A stretch of DNA of 64,000 nt from Beijerinckiaceae bacterium RH AL1 (GCA_901457705.2 LR590083.2:558001-622000); one strand, 5' to 3'; shown: positions 41,096-52,730, counted from the first letter of the stretch. Made by a program: numbers and translations. Notes: a model not told the origin generated them from the sequence alone.

Positions 41096-42231
41096 CACAG
41101 GCGCTCCATGATGGTGGCGATGCCCTGGCCGCCGCCGATGCACTGCGTGGCGAGCGCGTAGCGACCGCCCTCGCGCTTCAAGAGGCTCGCGGCCTTGCCG
41201 GTGATGCGCGCGCCGGTGGCGCCGAGCGGATGGCCGAGGGCGATCGCGCCGCCGTCGAGGTTCAGCGTCTCGTCGCGGATGCCGAGCTCCTTCATGCAGG
41301 CGAGCGCCTGCGCGGCGAAGGCCTCGTTCAGCTCGACGACGTCGATCTGGCTCATGTCGATCTTGGCGCGGTGCAGCGCCTTGCGCGTCGCGGCGACCGG
41401 GCCGATGCCCATGATGTCCGGCTCGCAGCCCGCGACGGCGACGGAGGCGAGGCGCGCCAGCGGCTCGAGGTTGTGGCGGTGGGCGAACTCTTCCGAGCAG
41501 ACGAGCACCGCGGCGGCGCCGTCGGTCAGCGGCGAGGAGGTGCCGGCGGTCACCGCACCGTCGGCACTGAACGCCGGCTTCAGCGCGGCGAGCGCCTCCT
41601 TGTTGGTCTCGGGGCGGATGCAGCCGTCCTGGTCGACGGCGTGGCCGTTGGTCTGGATCGGAACGATCTCGTCCTTGAGCTTGCCGTCGGCCTGCGCTGC
41701 GGCGGCGCGCTGGTGCGAGCGGACGGCCAGCTCCTCCTGCGCGGCGCGGGTGATCTGCCAGCGGCGCGAGACGTTCTCGGCGGTGTCGCCCATGCCCATG
41801 TAGGCGCCGGGCTGCTTGGCGTGCAGCGCAGGGTTCGGCATCGGGTTGTAGCCGCCCATCGGCACGCGGGTCATGCTCTCGACGCCGGCGCAGATGAAGG
41901 CCTCGCCGGCGCCGATCCCGATCTGGCCGGCGGCGATGTGGATCGCGTGCATCGAGGAGCCGCAGAAGCGGTTGACGGTGGCGCCGCCGACCGACAGCGG
42001 GAGATCGGCGTTGAGCGCGACGAGGCGCGCCATGTTGAGGCCCTGCTCGCCCTCCGGGAAGGCGCAGCCGAGCACCAGGTCCTCGATTTCGTTGGGGTCG
42101 ATGCCGGTCCGCTTGACCAGCGCGCGCACGACCTCGGTGACGAGGTCGTCGGGGCGCACCTTGGTCAGCGCGCCCTTCTTGGCGAGGGTGAAGGGCGAGC
42201 GGGCGTAGCCGGCTATCACGATGTTGGTCAT
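41095..42231 (-). CDS. fadA: Acetyl-CoA C-acyltransferase (thiolase), FadA-like
   Basis: This 378-residue thiolase cleaves 3-ketoacyl-CoA to acetyl-CoA and a shortened acyl-CoA. The nucleophilic Cys is in NRFCGSSMHAI, the catalytic His in GGAIALGHPLGATGARI, and the second Cys in TQCIGGGQGIA, with NEAFAAQAL conserved. Length is slightly shorter than usual (about 390) but no motif is missing. It overlaps fadB and follows the MerR gene by 38 bases, so it belongs to the fad operon on the minus strand. Confidence 0.94.
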   Translation of the reverse strand: MTNIVIAGYARSPFTLAKKGALTKVRPDDLVTEVVRALVKRTGIDPNEIEDLVLGCAFPEGEQGLNMARLVALNADLPLSVGGATVNRFCGSSMHAIHIAAGQIGIGAGEAFICAGVESMTRVPMGGYNPMPNPALHAKQPGAYMGMGDTAENVSRRWQITRAAQEELAVRSHQRAAAAQADGKLKDEIVPIQTNGHAVDQDGCIRPETNKEALAALKPAFSADGAVTAGTSSPLTDGAAAVLVCSEEFAHRHNLEPLARLASVAVAGCEPDIMGIGPVAATRKALHRAKIDMSQIDVVELNEAFAAQALACMKELGIRDETLNLDGGAIALGHPLGATGARITGKAASLLKREGGRYALATQCIGGGQGIATIMERL

Positions 42232-42269
42232 GTCGCTTCCTTTCCGGCCGTGACGGGCACGGCGTCCGT

Positions 42270-42740
42270 TCAGATCTTGGCTGCGGCCTTGCGCGCCACG
42301 GCTTGGGCTTTCGCGAGGATCGCGCTCGCATCGCGTTCGAGGTCGTCGAGGCCGGCGAGGGCCTCGGCGATGGCGGTCTGCTTGTCGACGAGCTCGGCGC
42401 GCCGCTCCGCGATGCGCTCGAGCAGGGCGCGCGTCTGCGTCACCTGCCGCGGGTCGGCGTCGTAGAGGTCGAGATAGTCCTTGATCTCGCGCAGCGAGAA
42501 GCCGAGCCGCTTGCCGCGCAGCACGAGGATCATGCGGGCCCGCTCGCGCGCCGTGTAGATGCGCGTCGCGCCGACGCGGTGCGGCGTGATCAGCCCCTTG
42601 TCCTCGTAGAAGCGCAGTGCGCGCGCCGTGATGCCGAGCTCGCGCGCGAGGTCGGTCACCATCACGAAGGTGCGGTCGCGCGCCGCGTCCGTCCGGCGCG
42701 ACGGTTGGGTTCCGGACAATGTGGTTTCCGTCATGACCAT
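42270..42740 (-). CDS. MerR family transcriptional regulator
   Basis: This 156-residue protein has a MerR HTH (VTDLARELGITARALRFYEDKGLITPHR), the wing region RIYTARERARMILVLRGKRLGFSL and a coiled-coil helix (RALLERIAERRAELVDKQTAI) for dimerisation. It lacks metal-binding Cys, so it resembles LiuR/PsrA-type regulators of acyl-CoA degradation, which sense CoA esters. Its ATG at 42740 overlaps the fadD stop (TGATG); an ATG at 42734 is an alternative. Placed within the fad operon, it probably controls that operon. Confidence 0.92.
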   Translation of the reverse strand: MVMTETTLSGTQPSRRTDAARDRTFVMVTDLARELGITARALRFYEDKGLITPHRVGATRIYTARERARMILVLRGKRLGFSLREIKDYLDLYDADPRQVTQTRALLERIAERRAELVDKQTAIAEALAGLDDLERDASAILAKAQAVARKAAAKI

Positions 42741-44425
42741 CAGGCTGCGGCCGCCGGCGCCTTCGCGCTCTCCTCGGCGACCAGCTCCTTCTTGGAGAGC
42801 TTGCCGACCGCCGTCTTCGGCAGCGCGTCGCGGATCTCGATCTGCTTCGGCAGCTCGATCTTCGAGACGTAGTCCTTCAGGAAGGTCTGCAGCTCGTCGG
42901 GCGTCGCACTGCTGCCGGGCCGCAGCGTGACGAAGGCCTTCGGCGCCTGGCCGCGGTAGGAATCGGGGATACCGACGACGACCGCCTCGGCGACGGCGGG
43001 GTGCTGGTAGAGCGCGTCCTCGATGACGCGCGGATAGACGTTGTAGCCGCCGCAGAGGATCACGTCCTTGATGCGGTCGACGATGAACAGGTAGCCCTCG
43101 GAATCGAGGATGCCGATGTCGCCGGTGCGAAGACCATGCTCGTCGAGCACGTCGGCGGTGGCCTCGGGCCGGTTCCAGTAGCCCTTCATCACCTGCGGGC
43201 CGCGCACGACGACCTCGCCCTTCTCGCCGGTCGGCATAAGCGCGCGGGTGATCGGATCGCGGATCTCGACGATCGTGCCGGGCAACGGGCGGCCGACCGA
43301 GCCGTCCTTCGAGGCGCCGTGGCGCGAGTTGCAGGAGACGCAGGGCGACGTCTCGGTGAGGCCGTAGCCTTCGACGAGCTTCGCGCCGGTCAGCGCCCGG
43401 AACTGCTCGGCGACCTCGGCCGGCAGCGGCGCGCCGCCGGAGATGCAGAGCTCGATGCTGGAGAGATCGCGCTTCTCCTTCGCCGCCAGCTTGGCGATCG
43501 CCGCATAGATCGTCGGCACGGCGGGGAAGACGGTCGGCTTCGTCTTCAGCAGCGTCTTCAGCGTCGTCGCGAGTTCGTAGCGCGGCAGCAGCACCATCTC
43601 GGCGGCGATCTCGACCGCGTAGTTCATCACCACCGTCATCGCGAAGACGTGGAACAGCGGCAGCACGCCGAGCACGCGCTCCTGTCCCATCTTGCGTTCG
43701 GGGTCGAACGCGACGTTCTGCGCACAGTTGGCGACGATGTTGGCATGGGTCAGCATCGCGCCCTTCGGCACGCCGGTCGTGCCGCCGGTGTACTGCAGCA
43801 CGGCGATGTCGTCGGCAGCGATGTCGACCGGCGTCGGCGCCGCCTTGGTGGCGAGCAGCGACGCATACGTGATGTGGCGGCCATCGGCCGGCGCCTTGGC
43901 GATCGCCTTGCGCTTCAGCAGCTTGTAGAGCGCGCCCTTGGTCGCCGGCAGCGCCTCGGCGAGCGGGCAGAGCACGATGGTCTCGAGGCCGGCGCGCGCG
44001 GCGACGGCGACGATCTTGTTGTGCACGTCGGGCACGTCGATCACGAACATCAGCTTGGTGCCGGAGTCCTTGATCTGGTGCTCGAGCTCGCGCTCGACGT
44101 AGAGCGGGTTGTAGTTGACGACGATGGCGCCAATCCGCAGCGCCGCATAGTAGGCGACGACGAAGAACGGCGTGTTGGGCAGGCAGAGCCCGACGCGGTC
44201 GCCCTTGCCGATGCCGCGCGCCTGCAGGCCGGCGGCGACGTGCTCGGCGGCGTCGGCCACCTCGGCGTAGGTCCAGCGGCGTCCCAGGAAGTTGATGGCC
44301 GGGCGGCTGCCGTGCAGCTTCGCGGCGCGGGCCAGCAGCTCGGGCGCCGTCTTCGCCCAGATCGTCAGCCCGGCGGCAGGCGCCGGCGCAGAGCGCTCGT
44401 CCCCGATTGCCATCGACTTCGTCAT
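42740..44425 (-). CDS. fadD: Long-chain fatty acid CoA ligase, FadD-like
   Basis: This 561-residue AMP-forming acyl-CoA synthetase activates free fatty acids. It has the P-loop YTGGTTGVPKGAMLTH, GYGLTETSP, GLRTGDIGILDSEGYLFIVDRIKD and the C-terminal LPKTAVGKLSKKEL with the catalytic Lys. ATG 44425 follows AAGGGA at a proper distance; TTG just upstream is not needed. It heads the minus-strand fad operon. The C-terminal tail is Ala-rich. Compared with the pimA-like ligase at 12172 it has the YTGGTTG form of the P-loop. Confidence 0.94.
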   Translation of the reverse strand: MTKSMAIGDERSAPAPAAGLTIWAKTAPELLARAAKLHGSRPAINFLGRRWTYAEVADAAEHVAAGLQARGIGKGDRVGLCLPNTPFFVVAYYAALRIGAIVVNYNPLYVERELEHQIKDSGTKLMFVIDVPDVHNKIVAVAARAGLETIVLCPLAEALPATKGALYKLLKRKAIAKAPADGRHITYASLLATKAAPTPVDIAADDIAVLQYTGGTTGVPKGAMLTHANIVANCAQNVAFDPERKMGQERVLGVLPLFHVFAMTVVMNYAVEIAAEMVLLPRYELATTLKTLLKTKPTVFPAVPTIYAAIAKLAAKEKRDLSSIELCISGGAPLPAEVAEQFRALTGAKLVEGYGLTETSPCVSCNSRHGASKDGSVGRPLPGTIVEIRDPITRALMPTGEKGEVVVRGPQVMKGYWNRPEATADVLDEHGLRTGDIGILDSEGYLFIVDRIKDVILCGGYNVYPRVIEDALYQHPAVAEAVVVGIPDSYRGQAPKAFVTLRPGSSATPDELQTFLKDYVSKIELPKQIEIRDALPKTAVGKLSKKELVAEESAKAPAAAA

Positions 44426-44615
44426 CAATGTCCCTTTCGAGCGAGCGGAGGCTGAGCCATTCCGCTTACCGGATGAGGTTCACCTATACGGCAGGCTTAT
44501 AGCGCTGCGCCGGCTGGGAGAAAAGAGCTCGATTTTCCCTCTTTCGTAGGATCGCGATGTCGAGAAGGCCCGCGCCGCTGCCGCAACTATCGGCTTTTTG
44601 AGACAGCGGTATGGA

Positions 44616-45611
44616 TCACGCGCCAGCCGGGCTCGCCGTTGCGGGCGCGGCGCGGTCGATGCGTCCCGCCATCTCGTCGATGAAGCGGACGGTGCGCTCC
44701 GTCGCGGTGATCGGCAGCATGTGGCCGCCGTTCTCCACGACGTCGAGCACGAGGCCCGGCACCAGGTCGACCATCGGCTTGCCCTGCACCTCGAGGTTCA
44801 GGATGCGGTCGGCCGTCCCGTAGAGGATGCCGACCGGCATGCGCAGGCCGGAGTAGCGCGCCGCCATGTCGTCGAGATCGTCGATCACCGCCACCATGTC
44901 GGAGGAGGCGGCGTAAAAAGCCTTGGGGCGCACGCCGAGCAGGCCGCCGCCGCGGGTGCCGAAGTCGGCCGGGATGGAGTCGGGCGCGAACACCTGGGCG
45001 AGCGAGGCCGGGCCGCCGATGATCGTCATCGGCACGGCGAGCGTCCAGGCGACGAGCTGGCGCCGGGCCGGCGAGGGGACGGCAAGCCGCGACAGCGCTT
45101 CGGGCACGTCCTCCTGGCTGCGGGTGAGCGGCGCGACCAGCGCCAGCGCGCCGACGCAGTCGGGATGGTCGAGCGCGGTCGCGAGCGCCACGGCGCCGCC
45201 GAGCGAATGGCCGACGACAAGCGGGCGCTGCAGCCCGAGCTTGCGGATGAGCGCCGCGATCATGTCGCCCTGCGCCGGCAGCCTCGCCGAGGCGCCGGGC
45301 CGCCGCTCGGAATAGCCGGACCCGGGCCGATCGACGAAGATGACGCGGTACTTGCCCTTCAGCGCCTCGCGCAGGCCGTAGGTGAGGTGCTGCATCTGGG
45401 CGGCGAGACCGTGCACGAGCACGATCGGCTGGCCCTCGCCCTCGTCGAGATAGTGCAGCCGCGTGCCGTCGACCTCGATGAACGAGCCGATCGGCGGCAC
45501 CGCCTTCTCGATGCGGGCGGCGGTCCAGGCCGCGAAGGCGGCGAGGCCGCCCCCGAGCAGGGCCAGCGCGACGACGAGCCAGAGGAGGATCCAGGCGACG
45601 ATCATGAGCAT
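44616..45611 (-). CDS. Membrane-anchored alpha/beta hydrolase
   Basis: A 331-residue protein with an N-terminal transmembrane helix (MLMIVAWILLWLVVALALL) and an alpha/beta-hydrolase domain: LVHGLAAQMQHL, DRPGSGYSERR, the nucleophile elbow VVGHSLGGAVALA, GILYGTADRILN near the acid and ENGGHMLPIT with the catalytic His. GGAG lies six bases before ATG 45611. The fold and anchor suggest an esterase or lipase facing the periplasm or cytoplasm surface. It is 163 bases downstream of nothing obvious on its strand, standing between fadD (divergent in promoter space) and a divergent export gene. The substrate is unknown. Confidence 0.88.
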   Translation of the reverse strand: MLMIVAWILLWLVVALALLGGGLAAFAAWTAARIEKAVPPIGSFIEVDGTRLHYLDEGEGQPIVLVHGLAAQMQHLTYGLREALKGKYRVIFVDRPGSGYSERRPGASARLPAQGDMIAALIRKLGLQRPLVVGHSLGGAVALATALDHPDCVGALALVAPLTRSQEDVPEALSRLAVPSPARRQLVAWTLAVPMTIIGGPASLAQVFAPDSIPADFGTRGGGLLGVRPKAFYAASSDMVAVIDDLDDMAARYSGLRMPVGILYGTADRILNLEVQGKPMVDLVPGLVLDVVENGGHMLPITATERTVRFIDEMAGRIDRAAPATASPAGA

Positions 45612-45790
45612 GTGGTCTCCGGTGCGGGGCGGGTCGCCGGGGAGGGCGGCAACGCCTCGGTCTTGGTGCAAGAAAGCCACGCAGGCGGCTCGAACGCCGC
45701 CTTGCGATTTCGGCGCTACTCATAATGCGGTAACTTCGCACAGCAATGCTTAGAGCGCGCAAGCGTACGAACGGCCGGAAAAGGATAGCG

Positions 45791-47086
45791 ATGTTGTCTC
45801 GCCGACGGCCCCGAAGCCTCGGAGCGCGAGCGTTTGCGCTGGCCGGGGGCGTCGCGATCGGGGTGCTCGCGCTCGCCGGCTGCTCGACGGTGCCCTCGCC
45901 CGGCCCCTCGCGCAATGCGGTGATCGACCAGGGCTCCCAGGCTAACGCGCCCTACCTGCTGGTGCCGATCTCCGATTTCGCGATCCAGCGCCTCTCCAGG
46001 TTCCCGGGGCCGAGCCTCTACGGCAAGTTCGGCGACTACCGGCCGGCGCTCGAGCAGACGGTCGGCGTCGGCGACACGCTCACCGTGACGATCTTCGAGG
46101 CAGCCGGCGGCGGCCTGTTCTCGCAGCCGGTCTCCTCGGACCAGCAGACAGGCTCCCACACCGCCGAGCTGCCGCAGCAGGTGGTGCAGCAGGACGGCTC
46201 GATCACCGTGCCCTACGCCGGCCGCGTCAACGTCGACGGCAAGACGACGCCGCAGATCGAGAAGGAGATCGTCGCGAAGCTGACCGGCAAGGCGATCGAG
46301 CCGCAGGTCGTCGTCTCGCTGTCGAAGAACGTGGCGACGAGCGCGACGGTGACCGGCGAGGTCAACAGCGCCGCCCGCGTGCCGCTCTCGGCGCGCGGCG
46401 ACCGCCTGCTCGACGTCATCGCCGATGCCGGCGGCATCCGCGCCCCGGCGTACGAAAGCTTCATCGACCTGATGCGCGGCGGCAAGACGGTGCGCGTGCC
46501 CTACCAGACGCTCATCAACACGCCGAAGGAGAACATCTACGCGCGGCCGGGCGACACGATCACCGTCGTGCGCTACCCCCTCACTTTCACCGCGGTCGGC
46601 GCGACGCTCTACAACGCGGTCGTGCAGTTCGACGCCGTCGGCATCTCGCTCGAGGAGGCCATCGGCAAGGCGCAGGGCCTCGTCGACGAGCGCGCCGATC
46701 CCGAGGGCGTCTTCGTGCTGCGCTACGAGCCGGTGGCGATCGCCCGCGGCTACCCCGGCATCACGCCGGCCCAGGCGGCGCTGAACCTCGTGCCGGTCGT
46801 CTATCTCATCAACATGCGCGAGCCGCAGTCGCTGTTCCGCGCCCGCCGCTTCGCGGTGCACGACAAGGACATCATCTACGTCTCGAACTCGCCGTTCAGC
46901 GACCTGCAGAAGCTGTTCAACCTGGTCTCGGCGCTCGAGGCACCGGTCGGGCAGGGCCTCGTGGCGCAGCAGATCATCCGCTCGAACACGATCAACTCGG
47001 CGAGCGGCGTGATCAGCGCGCAGGCCCCGGCCCAGGCGGCGCCCTCGACGCCGGTGGTGCCGGCCGCGGCTCCGGCCGCGCAGTAG
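45791..47086 (+). CDS. Polysaccharide export outer-membrane lipoprotein (Wza-like)
   Basis: This 431-residue protein has a lipoprotein signal ending in LALAGCS (lipobox Cys near residue 31), so it should be lipid-anchored. The mature part shows the Poly_export/SLBB pattern: VGVGDTLTVTIFEA, GSITVPYAGRVNVDGKT, then beta-grasp repeats such as VTGEVNSAARVPLSARGDRLLDVIADAGGI. The ending is Ala/Pro-rich. Wza-type proteins form the outer-membrane channel for capsule or exopolysaccharide. AAGGA precedes ATG 45791. No polymerase or tyrosine kinase gene is adjacent, so it is an orphan exporter component here. Confidence 0.92.
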   Translation: MLSRRRPRSLGARAFALAGGVAIGVLALAGCSTVPSPGPSRNAVIDQGSQANAPYLLVPISDFAIQRLSRFPGPSLYGKFGDYRPALEQTVGVGDTLTVTIFEAAGGGLFSQPVSSDQQTGSHTAELPQQVVQQDGSITVPYAGRVNVDGKTTPQIEKEIVAKLTGKAIEPQVVVSLSKNVATSATVTGEVNSAARVPLSARGDRLLDVIADAGGIRAPAYESFIDLMRGGKTVRVPYQTLINTPKENIYARPGDTITVVRYPLTFTAVGATLYNAVVQFDAVGISLEEAIGKAQGLVDERADPEGVFVLRYEPVAIARGYPGITPAQAALNLVPVVYLINMREPQSLFRARRFAVHDKDIIYVSNSPFSDLQKLFNLVSALEAPVGQGLVAQQIIRSNTINSASGVISAQAPAQAAPSTPVVPAAAPAAQ

Positions 47087-47183
47087 GCGTGCCGCTTAAC
47101 CGCGCTGGGGCGTCGGCGTAACCGCCGCGCCGGGGCGGGCGAACTTGCGCTGATCCCCCTCGGGATCGCGACGGGGCTAACGT

Positions 47184-49367
47184 ATGACTGACCAGGCGCA
47201 GACGCGCGCGCGACCAACGCTGCTTCGCCGCATCTGGCGCGCCTGGACGCGCCTCGTGAAGCTCCTCTCCACCGCGCTCTTCGGCACGCTGCTCTTCGCC
47301 GTCGGTCTGCTGTTCTTCAACTACGTCGTCGTCGCGACCCCGAAGGACCACGCCTACCGCAACCTCGATCCGGCGGCGCCGGTCTGCGTGGAGGGACTCG
47401 CGCACGGATGGACGGCGATCGCCGATCGCGGGCTCGACGCGCTCGGCGCCGGGGCGGCGATGGAGGGCGACGGCTGGCACGACCTCACCGACGACGAGAC
47501 GGCCGTCGTCGCCGCCGACCCGTCCTTCAAGACCAAGCTGCGCTGCGCGGTCCAGCGCCACATCATCCCCGCGCGTGCCGCCGGCGGCACGCCGATCGAC
47601 TTCACGCTCGGCTTCCTCGAGTTCAAGGAGGACGGCGAGCCCTACGCCCTCGTCGCCGACGATGCCGGCCACGACACCGCGATCGACTCGGCGATGCTGA
47701 AGCATGCGATGGAAGCCGCGATGCACGTCAACGGCGGCACCATGGCGCAGGTGCATCCGGTGATCAGCCAGCTCGACGCGCTGCAGCAGCGGCTGCGCAC
47801 CGGCGCCAACTACGTGCTGGTGTTCATCCACGGCTGGCGCCACAGCGCCGCGATCGGCGACCAGAATGTCGCCGACGCGCGCCTCTACGCGGCGCATGCC
47901 GCGCGCTTCCTCGCCCTGCGCTGCAAGACGCTGGGGCGGGACTGCGCGACGCACGTGACGGCGATCTTCGTCGGCTGGCGCGGCGCCCGCGTCGACGAGC
48001 CGGCGCTGAAGCAGGCGTTCGGCGACAGCCTCGGCGGCGTGTTCGGCAGCGTCGCCGCCGGCTCGACGCTGTTCGACCGCAAGCCGGTCGCCGAGGCGAT
48101 CGCGCCCGCCGCGGTCTCGGCGCTGCGCTCGATCGAGGGCGTGCTCGCGGCAGGCGACCCGCGCAACCGGATGATCGTCATCGGCCACAGCCTCGGCGGC
48201 GACATGCTGGCCACCGGGCTCAAGGACGACCTTCTGCGCGCGGTCGACCGGCACCAGGCCGGCACCCCAATGCGGCCGGTGCTCGGCAGCCTGGTCGTGC
48301 TGGTGAACCCCGCCGCCGAAGCGCGCAAGTGGACCGATATCCAGCGCGAGATTTTTGTGCGCGAGGCGGAGCTCGGGCGGCGGCCCGCGCCGCAGCAGCC
48401 GGGCGACCCGGTCACCGGCTTCTTCCCAGCCCTGCAGCGGCCCTCCGTCGTCTCGGTCACGTCGGCGCTCTCCTTCCCGCCGGGCGGCCTGCGGCCTGGC
48501 GACTGCGCGTGGATCGGCCTCGACGTCGACGACCAGTTCAAGCGGGCGCGCGAGCTGATCCGCATCGGGCTCGCGCACACCGACGACATGTTCACGACCG
48601 GCGTCGACTACGACTTCGCGACGCACGACCTGTTCCCGACCTTCAAGCTCGACTTCCGGCCGGCCGCCGCCTACCTCGACCGCGTCGCGGCGCGGCTCGA
48701 GCACCGCCAGCCGAGCGGCGAGAGCTGCAAGGCCTATCCGCCGCCGGGCGCCGCGGCGGCGCTGACAACCCTGCCGATCCGCGCTTTGTCGTCGCTCGCC
48801 GCGACGCTGCCGTTCCAGGCCTCGGCGGTCGAGGACACGCACACGATCGGCAACCTCGATCCGCCGCGCCCGCCCGCCGGCGTGCTCGCCGACGCGGTGC
48901 CCTCGGCGGCACCGTTCGGCACGACCCACGAGATGCTTGGGCTCCAAACCTTCGGCGCCGAGCACCACAATCCCTATGCCACCCTCGCCGACGCGCCGCT
49001 CGACTGCCCGGCGACGGACGGCTGGCTGGTGCGCGCCCGCGCGGCGCGGGCCGACCAGGACGGCCTCTTCTGGGACAGCGCCAGCCTCGCGCCGACGGCG
49101 GCCGGGGGCGCGGGGCAGGGCATGCCGGCGGTGCGTATCCTGCACGGCCTGCCGCTCGCCGGCAGCGCGCCGATCACCGGCGCGAACGACCCGTTCTGGA
49201 ACATCCGCGCCTTCGACAACGCGCTGTCGCGCCACGACGGCTACCGGCTGTCGTCCTTCATCTGCGCGATCAACGCGCTCGTCATGGACGACATCACGCC
49301 GGACCGGCCGGCCTTGCGCGTGATGTCGAGCCCGGCGCACCAGCCGGGCTCCGCCGTGCTTAACTGA
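47184..49367 (+). CDS. Large membrane-anchored alpha/beta-hydrolase-like protein
   Basis: This 727-residue protein has one N-terminal transmembrane segment ([19 protein letters not shown]) after a basic leader, and a long soluble region. It contains [18 protein letters not shown] and [16 protein letters not shown], the Ser-hydrolase elbow of alpha/beta hydrolases; an Asp/His completing the triad is not certain. The last 250 residues are unlike any family I recognise. It follows the polysaccharide export gene by 97 bases in the same direction and may share its promoter. A lipase or esterase at the cell envelope is possible. Confidence 0.75.
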   Translation: MTDQAQTRARPTLLRRIWRAWTRLVKLLSTALFGTLLFAVGLLFFNYVVVATPKDHAYRNLDPAAPVCVEGLAHGWTAIADRGLDALGAGAAMEGDGWHDLTDDETAVVAADPSFKTKLRCAVQRHIIPARAAGGTPIDFTLGFLEFKEDGEPYALVADDAGHDTAIDSAMLKHAMEAAMHVNGGTMAQVHPVISQLDALQQRLRTGANYVLVFIHGWRHSAAIGDQNVADARLYAAHAARFLALRCKTLGRDCATHVTAIFVGWRGARVDEPALKQAFGDSLGGVFGSVAAGSTLFDRKPVAEAIAPAAVSALRSIEGVLAAGDPRNRMIVIGHSLGGDMLATGLKDDLLRAVDRHQAGTPMRPVLGSLVVLVNPAAEARKWTDIQREIFVREAELGRRPAPQQPGDPVTGFFPALQRPSVVSVTSALSFPPGGLRPGDCAWIGLDVDDQFKRARELIRIGLAHTDDMFTTGVDYDFATHDLFPTFKLDFRPAAAYLDRVAARLEHRQPSGESCKAYPPPGAAAALTTLPIRALSSLAATLPFQASAVEDTHTIGNLDPPRPPAGVLADAVPSAAPFGTTHEMLGLQTFGAEHHNPYATLADAPLDCPATDGWLVRARAARADQDGLFWDSASLAPTAAGGAGQGMPAVRILHGLPLAGSAPITGANDPFWNIRAFDNALSRHDGYRLSSFICAINALVMDDITPDRPALRVMSSPAHQPGSAVLN

Positions 49368-49410
49368 GGCGCGGGGGCGCCTTGTCGTACTGAGCGCACC
49401 GAGGGCGCTG

Positions 49411-50481
<1,071 letters not shown>

Positions 50482-50545
50482 GGCGTGAACCGTCCTTCTG
50501 GCACGGGGTCGAGGGCTCGCGCAATTGCGAGGCCCACGCCTTAAT

Positions 50546-50560
50546 GTACATGATCTGTTC
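50546..50560 (-). promoter_or_regulatory. Candidate LexA (SOS) box upstream of recA
   Basis: On the recA strand the sequence is GAAC-AGATCAT-GTAC. The alphaproteobacterial SOS box is GAAC-N7-GAAC (or GTTC-N7-GTTC), so this differs at one position. It lies 65 bases upstream of the recA ATG and overlaps an AT-richer stretch likely to hold the promoter. SOS control of recA is expected, but the site is inferred. Confidence 0.5.
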
Positions 50561-50709
50561 TCACCCGCAAGGGTGTTTCGAACGTTGTCCGCGGCGGATA
50601 TTTTGTTGCGGCCGGCTGTGGATATCGCTTTGGCGTGTGACCATCGTCGGACTTGTCGCAAAAACGTAATGCGGCCCATGATCGCCTTACGATACGTGAG
50701 GCTAGAGTA

Positions 50710-50973
50710 ATGCAGGACGAGTGGCGCCCGATCGCAAGTGTGCCGGATGGTGCGCCGGTCGATGTCTTCTACAGGAACCCGACGTTCGAGCGGCCTGTCG
50801 AGGGCGTGCTTTCGATGGCGCGGCGCACGCGCGGCTTTTGGGTCGACGCGCGCGGCGCGGGCGTTCCGTCGAAGTTCGTGGTGTCGTGGCGTCACGCCGG
50901 CGTGGCCGCCGCGCTGCATGACGCCTACCGGAAGACCAGCCTCGGTTCGCGAGAGCCGAGCGACCTGCGCTAG
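50710..50973 (+). CDS. Small hypothetical protein (W-R-P-I-A-S motif)
   Basis: An 87-residue open frame beginning [21 protein letters not shown]. The pattern W-x-P-I-x-x-x-P-x-D-G-x-x-V is shared by many short phage and bacterial proteins of unknown function (DUF551-like), so I consider it coding. The ATG at 50710 fits that start; an in-frame ATG 19 codons upstream looks less likely. It is divergent from recA. No biochemical role is known. Confidence 0.6.
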   Translation: MQDEWRPIASVPDGAPVDVFYRNPTFERPVEGVLSMARRTRGFWVDARGAGVPSKFVVSWRHAGVAAALHDAYRKTSLGSREPSDLR

Positions 50974-51126
50974 CGGCGCGGCCGCGGGTCGTCTCCGCCT
51001 GAGCCCAAGGCACCGGGCTCCCGCCCGCGCGCATCGCGCGGCCTTGCGTGTAAAACTCTGCGATTGTTGAGCCCCTCGGCCCCCTCGGCTACAAGCCCGG
51101 CGACGTTCTCGCAGCAGCAGGCCCGC

Positions 51127-52008
51127 ATGACCCCGCTTCCGACCGATCCGCAGCTGCAGGCGCAGATCCTCACCCAGGCGCTGCCGCACATGCTGCGCTA
51201 CGACGACGCGACCGTCGTCGTGAAGTACGGCGGCCATGCGATGGGCGACGAGGCGAAGGCGCGCGAGTTCGCGCGCGACATCGTGCTGCTCGAGCAGTCC
51301 GGCATCAACCCGGTGGTGGTGCACGGCGGCGGCCCGCAGATCGGCGCGATGCTGGCGAAGCTCGGCATCCAGTCGCAGTTCGCCGGCGGCCTGCGCGTCA
51401 CCGACAAGCCGACCGTCGAGATCGTCGAGATGGTCCTCGCCGGCGCCATCAACAAGCAGATCGTCGGCATGATCAACGCCGAGGGCGGCCATGCGCTCGG
51501 CCTCTGCGGCAAGGACGGCAACATGGTCATCGCCCGCAAGGCGGACGGGCCGATCGATGCCGAGGGCCACGACATCGACCTCGGCTACGTCGGCGAGCCG
51601 TCGCGCGTCTCCACCATGGTGCTCGACCAGCTGCTCGGCCGCGAGCTGATCCCGGTGCTGGCCCCCGTCTGCATGGGCGAGGACGGCCAGACCTACAACG
51701 TCAACGCCGATACGTTTGCCGGCGCCATCGCCGGGGCGCTGCGCGCCAAGCGCCTGCTCTTCCTCACCGACGTGCCGGGCGTGCTCGACGCCGACAAGAA
51801 GCTGATCGAGCAGCTCTCCGCCGACGAGATCCGCACGCTGATCGCGGAAGGGGTGATCACCGGCGGCATGATCCCCAAGGTGCAGACCTGCCTCTATGCG
51901 ATCGAGCAGGGGGTCGAGGGCGTCGTCATCCTCGACGGCAAGCAGCCGCACTCCGTGCTGGTCGAGCTTCTGACCGACGGCGGCGCCGGCACGCTGATCA
52001 CCAGGTGA
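51127..52008 (+). CDS. argB: Acetylglutamate kinase
   Basis: ArgB phosphorylates N-acetyl-L-glutamate with ATP, the second step of arginine synthesis. The 293-residue product has [44 protein letters not shown] and ITGGMIPKV, all expected for the amino-acid kinase fold. ATG 51127 ([11 protein letters not shown]) gives the usual length. Its last bases overlap the GTG start of the HAD gene (GTGA), so they are co-translated, a layout frequent in Alphaproteobacteria. Arginine feedback residues were not assessed. Confidence 0.96.
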   Translation: MTPLPTDPQLQAQILTQALPHMLRYDDATVVVKYGGHAMGDEAKAREFARDIVLLEQSGINPVVVHGGGPQIGAMLAKLGIQSQFAGGLRVTDKPTVEIVEMVLAGAINKQIVGMINAEGGHALGLCGKDGNMVIARKADGPIDAEGHDIDLGYVGEPSRVSTMVLDQLLGRELIPVLAPVCMGEDGQTYNVNADTFAGAIAGALRAKRLLFLTDVPGVLDADKKLIEQLSADEIRTLIAEGVITGGMIPKVQTCLYAIEQGVEGVVILDGKQPHSVLVELLTDGGAGTLITR

Positions 52009-52730
52009 CCGCAGGGACGCCGGCCGACGCCCGGCGCCCGGTCGCGCCGGCCGCCTTCGCGCAGGTCGACACCTGGGTGTTCGATCTCGACAACACGCTC
52101 TATCCCGCCGGCTCCGACCTGTGGCCGAAGATCGACCAGCGCATCACGCTGTGGATCATGGCGCGCTACGGGCTCGACGGGCTGTCGGCGCGCGCGCTGC
52201 AGAAGTTCTACTACGAACGCTACGGCACGAGCCTGCGCGGCCTCATGGAGACCGACGCCATCGACGCCGAGTCGTTCCTGCGCTTCGTGCACGACATCGA
52301 CCGCTCGTCGATCGCGGCGGATGCGCCGCTCGCCGCCGCCATCGCCGCACTGCCGGGCCGCAGGCTGATCCTCACCAACGGCTCGCGCTTCCATGCGCTG
52401 GCGACCGCCGAGGCGCTGGGTCTCGCGGGCCTCTTCGAGGACGTGTTCGACATCGTCTCGGGCGACCTGCTGCCGAAGCCGGAGCCCGCGGTCTACGAGC
52501 GCTTCCTCGCCCGCCACGGCGTCGATCCGACGCGCGCGGTGATGCTCGAGGATATCCCGCGCAACCTCGTCGTGCCGAAGGCGCTCGGCATGATCACGGT
52601 GCTCGTGGTGCCGAAGCCGGGCGACCTCGACCCGCGCGAGGCCTTCGAGATCGTCAGCGAGGCCGTGCCGGCGCACATCGACTACGTGACGAGCGACCTC
52701 GCCGGCTTTTTGCGCGCGGCGGTGGCGTGA
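52005..52730 (+). CDS. HAD-family pyrimidine 5'-nucleotidase-like hydrolase
   Basis: A 241-residue HAD hydrolase of the SDT1/pyrimidine 5'-nucleotidase type. Motif [10 protein letters not shown] carries the nucleophile Asp, motif II is LILTNG, motif III Lys is in [15 protein letters not shown], and motif [14 protein letters not shown]. The cap inserts between I and II. It starts with GTG at 52005, overlapping argB by four bases. Such enzymes dephosphorylate UMP/CMP or related small phosphates. The substrate is inferred from the family only. Confidence 0.9.
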   Translation: MTAGTPADARRPVAPAAFAQVDTWVFDLDNTLYPAGSDLWPKIDQRITLWIMARYGLDGLSARALQKFYYERYGTSLRGLMETDAIDAESFLRFVHDIDRSSIAADAPLAAAIAALPGRRLILTNGSRFHALATAEALGLAGLFEDVFDIVSGDLLPKPEPAVYERFLARHGVDPTRAVMLEDIPRNLVVPKALGMITVLVVPKPGDLDPREAFEIVSEAVPAHIDYVTSDLAGFLRAAVA

